Below, in pieces: positions 43,495 through 51,087 of a stretch of 64,000 bases of DNA. The notes beneath the pieces are model-generated. The model had not been told where the DNA came from. It worked only from the letters and a program-made list of their open reading frames with translations, and did no database searches. The position numbers and the translations under genes are program-made. This DNA is from an uncultured Rhodopila sp. GTDB lineage: Bacteria > Pseudomonadota > Alphaproteobacteria > Acetobacterales > Acetobacteraceae. Positions within the stretch are counted from its first letter, which is position 1, and each line of letters opens with the position of its first letter. The stretch covers positions 1 through 64,000 of the forward strand of contig CAIZFE010000089.1 in assembly GCA_903932145.1 (NCBI GenBank), read 5' to 3'.

Positions 43495-46400
43495 TTGCTT
43501 CTAGTGTCGCCGGTCATTTTTAGTCTGCCCGATCAAACCGTAGCGGCTGGTAGCACGTACACCGTCGGCCCGGTCAATCCAAACGCGGCGCTGGCAACCA
43601 CGTTATCCGGCGCGGCCCTTACTGCCTATGAGGGTACGGGAAATGTTTCATTTGGCCTGATCTCAGCAGGAGCCGTCAATGGAACGTTCTCGGGCGGCAA
43701 CTTAGTCGCTTCGTTAACGACTACCGCTTTGGCACAAGCGACGATTACCTACGATTATACTGTCCCTATCGTAACGACGGCAACGTTTACCGCGCATGTC
43801 TATACCGACACCAACGGGCTCGGCACCGGCACCGAGCCGGCGTTGGCCAATGTCACCGTGGAACTGCTGGACAGTTCGGGACACGCGGTCACCGGTCAGG
43901 CGAACCAGCTCACCAACTCCAGCGGCGATGTCAGCTTCAGCGGCCTCGCCCCCGGCAGCTACCAGATCGCCGTGGTCACCCCGGGCAACGACGTGGTGAC
44001 ACAACACCTCAACACCTCGACGATCAACGTATTGGCGGCCGGCGGATCGGCCAGCGCCAGTGAAGGCGTTTATACGCCGGCGAGCTTCACCGCGCATGTC
44101 TATACCGACGCCAACAACAACGGCACCGAGGACACCGGCGACACAGACCTGGGCGGCGTGACCGTCACGCTGCTGAACACGACGACCGGCACCACAGTCG
44201 GGTCGAAGACCACGGATTCCAGCGGCAATGTGAGTTTTACCGGCCTGGCCCCGGACAGCTACCAGATCTCGGTGCCCGGGCAGGCGGCGACGGCCAGCGA
44301 TACGGTGACGCAGACCAGCGTGACCTCGACGGGCGGCGGCACGCAGACCCCGTTGGGTACCGTGGTGACGCTGACGTCCGGGCAGACGGCGGCGGCGACC
44401 GAGGGCGTCTATACACCGCCAGGTGGCACCGCGACCTTCACCGCGCACGTCTATACCGACGCCAATGGCAACGGCATGAAGGACGGCAGCGACACCGACC
44501 TGAGCGGCGTAACCGTCACGCTGGTGGACACGACAACCGGCACCACGGTCGGGTCGCAGGCCACGGACTCCAACGGGAATGTGACGTTTGCCGGGCTGGC
44601 GCCGGACAGCTATCAGATCTCGGTACCGGCACAGACCGCGACGGCCGGCGATATGGTGACGCAGACCAACGTGACCTCAACGGGCGGCGGCACGCAAACC
44701 CCGCTGAGCACCGTGGTGACGCTGGCAGCCGGGCAGACCGCGGCGGCGACCGAGGGGCTGTACGTCCCCGCCACCATCAACACGCATGTCTATACCGACG
44801 CCAACGGCAACAGCAGCCAGGATGGCGGCGACACCAATCTGGCCGGGGTCACCGTCACCCTGAACGGCACCCCGACCGGCGGCTCGGCCATCACGCCTCA
44901 GACGCTGCCGACCAATGGCACCGGCGATGTCAGCTTCACCGGCCTGGCACCCGGCAGCTACACCGTCTCGGTAACCAATCCCGCCACCGGCGACGTGACG
45001 ACCCAGGCCTATCTGGTCGGGTCCGCGCAGCCGCTAGCGTCGGGCCAGACCATCAACGCCATCGACGGGCTGTACGTCCCCGCGACCATCAACACGCACG
45101 TCTATACTGACGCCAACGGCAACCACATCCAGGACGGCGGCGACACCAACCTGCAGAACGTCACCGTCACCTTGAACGGCACCCCGACCGGCGGCTCCGC
45201 CATCACGCCGGAGACGATGACTACCACTGCCTCCGGCGATGTCAGCTTCACCGGCCTCGCTCCCGGCAGCTACACCGTCTCGGTGACCAATCCCGCCACC
45301 GGCGACGTGACGACCCAGGCCTATCTGGTCGGGTCCGCGCAGCCGCTGGCGTCGGGCCAGACCATCAACGCCATCGACGGGCTGTATGTCCCGGCCACCA
45401 TCAACACGCACGTCTATACCGACGCCAACGGCAACCACATCCAGGACGGCGGCGATGCCAATCTGGCCGGGGTCACCGTCACCCTGACCGGCACGCCGAC
45501 CGGTGGCTCCGCCATCGCACCGGAGACGATGACCACCAATGCCTCCGGCGATGTCAGCTTCGCCAACCTGGCACCCGGCAGCTACACCGTCTCGGTGACC
45601 AATCCCGCCACCGGCGATGTGACGACCCAGGCCTATTTGGTTGGGTCCGCGCAGACGTTGGCGTCGGGCCAGACCATCAACGCCATCGAGGGCGTGTATG
45701 CCCCGGCAACGTTCTCCGCGCACGTCTATACCGATGCCAACGGCGACAGCAGCCAGAACGGCAGCGACACCAATTTGGCCGGCGTGACGGTCAATCTCCT
45801 GGACGGCTCCGGCAATCCGACCGGCCGGACGGCGGTGACCGACGCCAGCGGCAATGTCAGCTTCGCTGGCCTCGCGCCCGGCAGCTACGAGATCGCCGTG
45901 GTCACCCCGACCGGCGACGGCACCACCCAGACGACCAACCTGCGGACACCGACCGTGCTCGCTTCCGGCGGATCGGCCAGCGCCATTGAAGGAGTCTATG
46001 CCCCGGCAACGTTCTCCGCGCACGTCTATACCGATGCCAACGGCGACAGCAGCCAGAACGGCAGCGACACCAATTTGGCCGGCGTGACGGTCCAGCTTCT
46101 GGACGGCTCCGGACACCCCACCGGCAGGACGGCGGTCACCGATGCCAGCGGCAATGTCAGCTTCGCCGGCCTCGCGCCCGGCAGCTACGAGATCGCCGTG
46201 GTCACGCCCGGAGGTTCCACCGTGACGCAGGCGACCAACCTGCTGACGCCCGTAACGGTGGCGTCGGGCGGGTCCGCGACTGCCGTCGAGGGCCTGTTCG
46301 TCCCGGCAACCCTGACCGCGCATGTCTATACCGACGCCAACGGCGACGGAACGCAGAATGCCGGAGACAGCAATCGCGCCGGGGTGACGGTTGAGCTTCT

Positions 46401-47265
46401 CGATGGCTCCGGACATCCGACCGGCAGAACGGCTGTCACGGACGCGAACGGTAATGTCAGCTTCACCGGGCTGCCGCCGGGAACCTATGAAATTGCGGTG
46501 GTGAAACCCGACGGTTCCATCGTTACCCAGGCCAGCAACATTTTGGCCCCGATCACGCTGGCCGCCGGGCAAACCGTGCAGGCCGTCGAGGGCGTCGATA
46601 CAACGGTCATCGCGATACCGACGCCGACGCCATGGAAAAACCCCGACACCCCTAACGCGCCGAAGGTGACAAACCCGTTGCTCACCCCGGCCATCGGCAC
46701 CCCGGCCGATGCCCCCGGCGACTTCAACCCGCTGGATGGCACCGCTTGGTCACGCCAGCTTTATGTCGAAGGCCGCAACGCCGACGGTGGCCCCATCCCG
46801 TCCTGGCTGAGCTTCGACCCGACGACCATGAGCTTCAGCGGCTCACCACCGACGCCGTTGAAGAAGCCGTTAGTCATGATCGTCGTCATTCGCGACTCTC
46901 GCGGCAACCAAACCTTCCACGACGTGCCGATCATTTCGGGACCCAGCGGCGATCAAACCGAATTCTTCGCGCAGTTGACCAGCATGCGGTTCAAGACCGC
47001 CGTCGCCAACGGCTCTGGCCAGATCCACCTGAATCACGGCCATCAGCCGCACCGGGAACCGGCGGCGCACCACCCCGCCGCCCCAGCCCATAAGACGCCC
47101 CATGTGACGCCCAAGACCGCCGGGGCCATCCCGATCGATCGCGGCTTCAACAGCGCGCCTGAAGGCCGCTCGGCCTTCACGACACAACTGCAAGCGGCCG
47201 GCCGCATGGGAAAACTGGCCAAGGCGCGCGCCTTGCTGGATACCTGGACGCGCATCGATGCGTAG
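43495..47265 (+). CDS. Giant surface-type protein, SdrD-B-like repeat and C-terminal part
   Basis: 1256 residues in the frame open from 43459; the TTG at 43495 is only the first possible start and has no ribosome site, so this is best read as the continuation of 41565-43490 after a frameshift. It holds nine Cna-B/SdrD-B-type repeats, each opening with HVYTDANG or a variant (43795, 44095, 44446, 44788, about 45099, 45411, 45720, 46020, 46320) and containing GDVSFTGLAPGSY. A He_PIG-like Ig fold (PSWLSFDPTTMSFSG) and a His/Pro-rich tail follow. Probably an adhesin or matrix protein about 1,900 residues long when intact. Confidence 0.82.
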   Translation: MLLVSPVIFSLPDQTVAAGSTYTVGPVNPNAALATTLSGAALTAYEGTGNVSFGLISAGAVNGTFSGGNLVASLTTTALAQATITYDYTVPIVTTATFTAHVYTDTNGLGTGTEPALANVTVELLDSSGHAVTGQANQLTNSSGDVSFSGLAPGSYQIAVVTPGNDVVTQHLNTSTINVLAAGGSASASEGVYTPASFTAHVYTDANNNGTEDTGDTDLGGVTVTLLNTTTGTTVGSKTTDSSGNVSFTGLAPDSYQISVPGQAATASDTVTQTSVTSTGGGTQTPLGTVVTLTSGQTAAATEGVYTPPGGTATFTAHVYTDANGNGMKDGSDTDLSGVTVTLVDTTTGTTVGSQATDSNGNVTFAGLAPDSYQISVPAQTATAGDMVTQTNVTSTGGGTQTPLSTVVTLAAGQTAAATEGLYVPATINTHVYTDANGNSSQDGGDTNLAGVTVTLNGTPTGGSAITPQTLPTNGTGDVSFTGLAPGSYTVSVTNPATGDVTTQAYLVGSAQPLASGQTINAIDGLYVPATINTHVYTDANGNHIQDGGDTNLQNVTVTLNGTPTGGSAITPETMTTTASGDVSFTGLAPGSYTVSVTNPATGDVTTQAYLVGSAQPLASGQTINAIDGLYVPATINTHVYTDANGNHIQDGGDANLAGVTVTLTGTPTGGSAIAPETMTTNASGDVSFANLAPGSYTVSVTNPATGDVTTQAYLVGSAQTLASGQTINAIEGVYAPATFSAHVYTDANGDSSQNGSDTNLAGVTVNLLDGSGNPTGRTAVTDASGNVSFAGLAPGSYEIAVVTPTGDGTTQTTNLRTPTVLASGGSASAIEGVYAPATFSAHVYTDANGDSSQNGSDTNLAGVTVQLLDGSGHPTGRTAVTDASGNVSFAGLAPGSYEIAVVTPGGSTVTQATNLLTPVTVASGGSATAVEGLFVPATLTAHVYTDANGDGTQNAGDSNRAGVTVELLDGSGHPTGRTAVTDANGNVSFTGLPPGTYEIAVVKPDGSIVTQASNILAPITLAAGQTVQAVEGVDTTVIAIPTPTPWKNPDTPNAPKVTNPLLTPAIGTPADAPGDFNPLDGTAWSRQLYVEGRNADGGPIPSWLSFDPTTMSFSGSPPTPLKKPLVMIVVIRDSRGNQTFHDVPIISGPSGDQTEFFAQLTSMRFKTAVANGSGQIHLNHGHQPHREPAAHHPAAPAHKTPHVTPKTAGAIPIDRGFNSAPEGRSAFTTQLQAAGRMGKLAKARALLDTWTRIDA
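43783..46610 (+). repeat. Nine tandem coding repeats of about 300-350 bases
   Basis: Units begin with a codon run for TAHVYTD or NTHVYTD and are nearly identical at the DNA level between some neighbours: the 5' parts of the units near 45711 and 46011 are the same over at least 80 bases, and units near 45060 and 45372 are almost the same. Spacing is about 300, 351, 342, 311, 312, 309, 300 and 300 bases. Codon-level identity points to recent duplication or gene conversion. Confidence 0.9.
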
Positions 47266-47328
47266 GCGACTATGTACCGCCCCAATAACGCTCCCAAAAG
47301 ACATCCGCTCAAAGGATACCCTAGCGAC

Positions 47329-48909
47329 ATGATATCGTTCCCAGGCACCGACGCCAATCGGTCGGTCCCGCATCGTGGCCGCTTCGCGCGCCTGCTGGCC
47401 GGATCGTCCCTATCGGCCCTGATTCTGGCCGGCTGCACCGTCAGGCCGGAGCCCATCACGCCAGCAGAACATGTGCAGCGCGCCCAGGCCGACTACGCGA
47501 AAATCTATGATGGCTACGTGCCGGTGGATCATCCGCTCGCCTTGCCCGACGCCATCGCCCGCGCGTTGAAATACAACTACGATGCCCAACTGTCGCAGCA
47601 GCAGATCACGCTGCAAGAGCGTCAGGTCGATCTCGCGATGGCGTCGATGCTGCCGCGTCTGGCGCTGAATGCCGGCTACACCGCGCGCAGCAACGATCCG
47701 GCGGCGCAGAGTATTAACGAACGCACCAAGCAGGTCTCGCTCGACTACGCGTTTTCCGAGGAACCGGCGCATGTGACCGCCGGGCCGGAATTCACCTGGA
47801 CCGTGCTGGATCTCGGCCTGAGCTATTACCAGGCCAAACAACAAGGCTATCAGGCCCTGGTCGCGGTCGAACGCCGCCGCAAGGTGATCGACGAGATCGT
47901 TCGCAAGGTGCAGGATTCGTATTGGAAGGCGATGGTCGCCGGCACGGTATTGCCGCGCCTGAAGCCGATACTGGCCCGAGCGGAACGGATTTTGGAGGCA
48001 TCGCGGGAAGCGACGCGGCGGCAGTTGTCGCCGGATATGCCGATGCTGGAGTTCCAGCGTGAGATGACGCAGGTCGTCGGCCAATTGCACCATATCGACA
48101 CCGACCTGAACGACGCGCGCGCCCAGTTGGCGACGCTGATCAACGTTCCCACCAACGTTCCCCTGGCCCTTGCCCAGTCGGATCTGGATCGCGCGTTGCC
48201 GTCCGCCACAACCGATACGCATCGGCTGGAAGAGATCGGTCTCGCCCTGCGCCCCGAACTGCGGGAAGAAGCCTACAAGGAAAAAATCGACCGGCAGGAT
48301 GTGTATAAAGAAATCCTGAAGATGATGCCGGGCTTCGGCATCCTGGCGAATTTTAATTACGATTCCAACAAATACCTCTATAACAACACCTGGGGCAGCG
48401 TCGGGGTGCAGGCCGGCTTTAATGTGGCCAACATCATTCGCGGCCCGCGGGCGATCTCCGCCGCCAAGGAGGCGGTCGAGGTTTCCAAAACCCGGCGTCT
48501 GGCCCTCAGCGTTGCGGTTCTGAGCCAGGTCAATCTGGCCTATCAGAGCTATGCCAGCGCCGTGGAGGACATGCGTACCAGCCGCGACGTCATGGACGTG
48601 GAGCGGAAGATCAGCGGTGTGTCGAAAAACGCGCGGGCTGCGAGTTCTCTGTCCGACGCGCAACTGATTCAGCGCGAACTTGAAGAAATCGTATCGGAGT
48701 TGAACTATTACCACAATGTCGGATTGGCACGGTACGCTCTGGTTACGGTCTATATGTCGTGCGGTGTCGATCTGGTGCCGCCGACCGTCGAACTCGACGA
48801 TCTGGCAAAGATGTCGCAGGAAATCGGTGGCGGCATTTCGCCCTGGGCCAATGGAAAGCTGCCTGAGGTCGAACTGCCCGCCGCTGCCCCGGCTCCCGAA
48901 CCGTCCTAA
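47329..48909 (+). CDS. TolC-family outer-membrane channel lipoprotein
   Basis: A 526-residue TolC-like protein. From ATG 47329 (AAAGGATA upstream) it has a lipoprotein signal with SALILAGC, then two long helical halves with periodic heptads: YNYDAQLSQQQITLQERQVDLA, and SVAVLSQVNLAYQSYASAVEDM. It is 63 bases downstream of the giant protein gene on the same strand and followed closely by HlyD-type adaptors, so it is the presumed outer-membrane exit of that system. Confidence 0.9.
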   Translation: MISFPGTDANRSVPHRGRFARLLAGSSLSALILAGCTVRPEPITPAEHVQRAQADYAKIYDGYVPVDHPLALPDAIARALKYNYDAQLSQQQITLQERQVDLAMASMLPRLALNAGYTARSNDPAAQSINERTKQVSLDYAFSEEPAHVTAGPEFTWTVLDLGLSYYQAKQQGYQALVAVERRRKVIDEIVRKVQDSYWKAMVAGTVLPRLKPILARAERILEASREATRRQLSPDMPMLEFQREMTQVVGQLHHIDTDLNDARAQLATLINVPTNVPLALAQSDLDRALPSATTDTHRLEEIGLALRPELREEAYKEKIDRQDVYKEILKMMPGFGILANFNYDSNKYLYNNTWGSVGVQAGFNVANIIRGPRAISAAKEAVEVSKTRRLALSVAVLSQVNLAYQSYASAVEDMRTSRDVMDVERKISGVSKNARAASSLSDAQLIQRELEEIVSELNYYHNVGLARYALVTVYMSCGVDLVPPTVELDDLAKMSQEIGGGISPWANGKLPEVELPAAAPAPEPS

Positions 48910-48928
48910 GGCGCGGGCGTTCGGCCTG

Positions 48929-49717
48929 ATGCGCGTTCGATACGGGTACGCCGGCCTGCTGCTGTTGATCGCTACCGGCGCAGTGGCGCAGCCGCGCGAT
49001 ACGACGGGACTGCCCGAGATCCCGGTTCGGGCATCGGACGCCACGGTCCGCGACGTTCGCGTGCAGGTCGTCGCGCTGCTGAGTGCAACGATCGGCGCCC
49101 CGATGGCGGGACGGCTGGATCAGTTTCCCTTGCACGACGGCGATCGTTTCAAGGCGGGCGACACCCTGGCCCGCTTTGCCTGCGCCGAACGCGACGGCGC
49201 GCTGGCGCATGCGAAAGCGTCGCTCGATCTGAAGCGGCGGATTCTGGGCAACAAGCAGCAGCTCCGCAGCCTGGGCAATTCCACTGGCGTCGAAATGGAC
49301 GTGGCCTCCGCGGAAGTGACCGAGGCGGCGGCCGACGTGTCGGTCGCGCAGGCGATGGCCGCGAATTGCGTGGTAACTGCCCCTTTCGCCGGCCGCATCG
49401 CCGGCGTGGCCGTGCACGCGTTTCAGTTTGTCGGGATCGGTGCGCCGATGCTGGACATCCTGTCCGACCGCGATCTGGAACTGGAAATGATCGTCCCGTC
49501 GCGCTGGCTCACATGGTTGAAGCCCGGCAACGGGTTCGACGTGGCGATCGATGAAACCGGCCGCACCTATCATGCCGAACTGACCCGCCTGTCAGGCAAG
49601 GTCGATCCGGTCAGCCGCTCGATCAAGGTTTATGCAACCATCAAGGACCGGGGCGAAGACCTGTTGCCGGGGATGAGCGGTCGCGCGCTGATCGCCGCAC
49701 CGGCCGGCGACCGCTAG
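48929..49717 (+). CDS. HlyD/RND-type periplasmic adaptor
   Basis: A 262-residue membrane-fusion protein. It has a Sec-type signal (GYAGLLLLIATGAVAQ), then a lipoyl/barrel-sandwich half (MAGRLDQFPLHDGDRFKAGDTLARF), a short helical hairpin (residues about 85-135), the second lipoyl half (VTAPFAGRIAGVAVHAFQFVG) and a beta-barrel domain. It is compact, with no transmembrane anchor beyond the signal. It links TolC to inner-membrane partners encoded by the next two genes. Confidence 0.88.
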   Translation: MRVRYGYAGLLLLIATGAVAQPRDTTGLPEIPVRASDATVRDVRVQVVALLSATIGAPMAGRLDQFPLHDGDRFKAGDTLARFACAERDGALAHAKASLDLKRRILGNKQQLRSLGNSTGVEMDVASAEVTEAAADVSVAQAMAANCVVTAPFAGRIAGVAVHAFQFVGIGAPMLDILSDRDLELEMIVPSRWLTWLKPGNGFDVAIDETGRTYHAELTRLSGKVDPVSRSIKVYATIKDRGEDLLPGMSGRALIAAPAGDR

Positions 49718-49727
49718 ACCCAAATCC

Positions 49728-51071
49728 ATGAACGTCTCGGTCAACCAGCAGCTCCTCCACCTGGGCAGCCTGTTGCAGCTTGAGCAACGGGCTCGGCAAA
49801 CGCACGGCCGGGAATTGGGTTTCCTGATCGTTAACGAAACCGCGGGGGTGATCCCGTATCAACAGGCGGTCCTTTGGCTGGCTGATGCCGCATCCGGGTC
49901 GCGCATCGTTCTGTCCGGCGTGGCGGAGCCCGAGGCAGGCGCTCCCTATCGGGTGTGGATCGAACGCCTGGCGCAGGTGATCGCGTGCGGCGACCGCGCC
50001 ACGACGCTGCATGTGATCGATAGGCAGTCGCTTCCCGCCGCGATCGTCGAGGCCAGCGACGAATGGTTTCCGCGCCACGCTTTATGGTGTCCGCTGCTAC
50101 ACCCCGACGGACGGTTGCTGGGGGCGCTGATCCTCGGGCGCGCCGACCTTTGGACCAGCGGCGACCACCAGTTGCTCGATTTCCTCGCCGGCCAGTATGG
50201 CCAGTGCCTGGCGTTGGATGGGATGCGGCGGCACCGCCTGTTGCGCTGGCCGCGACGCTCGCGCCGTCTGGCGATTTCCGTCCTGGCCGCGATTTTGGTC
50301 GCCGGGGCGCTGGCACTGCCGATCCGCCAGTCCGTGATCGCGCCGGCGGAAGTCATTTCGATAGACCCGGCGGCGGTACGAGCCCCGTTCGATGGCGTGG
50401 TGGGCGCGGTTTATGTCGCGCCAAACGCGTTCGTGCATGCCGGTGAGCGGCTGGTGTCGCTGGACCCGAGGCAGTTGCAAACCCAGCACGACGTCGCGGT
50501 CAAAGCGCTCGAGATGGCTCGGGCCGAGTATACCATCACGTCGCAGCAGGCCATGAACGACTTTCAGGCGAAGGCGAAACTGTCCCTGCTGGCCGGCAAG
50601 GTCGAGCAGCGCGCGGCCGAACTGGCCTACTCGAAGGGCCTGCTGGAACGCGCGGATATCACCGCGCCGATCGATGGCGTCGCGGTGTTCGGCAATGCCG
50701 CCGAATGGATCGGCAAGCCGGTCACGTTGGGTGAGCGGATCATGCAGGTCGCATCGCCCACCCGAACCGAGCTGGAGGTTGAGGTGCCGGCCGCCGATGC
50801 CATTACGTTCGATGCCGGTTCCGAAGTCTTGTTCTTCAGTAACGTCTCCCCGGACGTCCCGGCCCGGGGTGTCCTGACCTACGCGAGTTACGCCAGCGCA
50901 CCGACCCCGGACGGCATCATGGCCTACACATTTCGCGCTCGCTTCGAAGGGGAAACGACGGAGCGGCTGGGCGTAAAGGGATCGGCCAAAATATACGGTG
51001 CCTCGCAACCATTAGGGCTCTGGCTGTTTCGCCGGCCTGTCGCGGTGTTGCGGCAATGGTTGGCACTGTAG
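49728..51071 (+). CDS. GAF-domain HlyD adaptor
   Basis: A 447-residue protein with unusual order: residues about 30-165 look like a cytosolic GAF sensor (LGFLIVNETAGVIPYQQAVLWL, and CPLLHPDGRLLGALILGR), one transmembrane helix lies at about 181-197, then a periplasmic HlyD adaptor (VIAPAEVISIDPAAVRAPFDG, helical hairpin, ADITAPIDGVAVFG). The adaptor could thus respond to a cytosolic signal. It starts 10 bases after the preceding gene and ends 16 bases before the M50 gene. Confidence 0.87.
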   Translation: MNVSVNQQLLHLGSLLQLEQRARQTHGRELGFLIVNETAGVIPYQQAVLWLADAASGSRIVLSGVAEPEAGAPYRVWIERLAQVIACGDRATTLHVIDRQSLPAAIVEASDEWFPRHALWCPLLHPDGRLLGALILGRADLWTSGDHQLLDFLAGQYGQCLALDGMRRHRLLRWPRRSRRLAISVLAAILVAGALALPIRQSVIAPAEVISIDPAAVRAPFDGVVGAVYVAPNAFVHAGERLVSLDPRQLQTQHDVAVKALEMARAEYTITSQQAMNDFQAKAKLSLLAGKVEQRAAELAYSKGLLERADITAPIDGVAVFGNAAEWIGKPVTLGERIMQVASPTRTELEVEVPAADAITFDAGSEVLFFSNVSPDVPARGVLTYASYASAPTPDGIMAYTFRARFEGETTERLGVKGSAKIYGASQPLGLWLFRRPVAVLRQWLAL

Positions 51072-51087
51072 CGGGACGCGGGACGCG

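Noticed and set aside
45034-46572. 512-residue minus-strand open frame with repeats
   Set aside because: The repeats are the complement of the coding repeats in the surface protein; composition is Gly/Arg/Asp-rich and unnatural.
43783-46610. Regularly spaced repeats considered as a CRISPR array
   Set aside because: Units are about 300 bases, in frame, and encode beta-sandwich domains; there are no short repeats with unique spacers and no cas genes.
41565-47265. RTX toxin/adhesin of a standard type I system
   Set aside because: No GGxGxD nonapeptide repeats and no ABC exporter gene nearby, although TolC and HlyD are present.
47410-49044. 544-residue minus-strand open frame opposite the TolC gene
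   Set aside because: Shadow of the TolC coding frame, with no start signal or motif.
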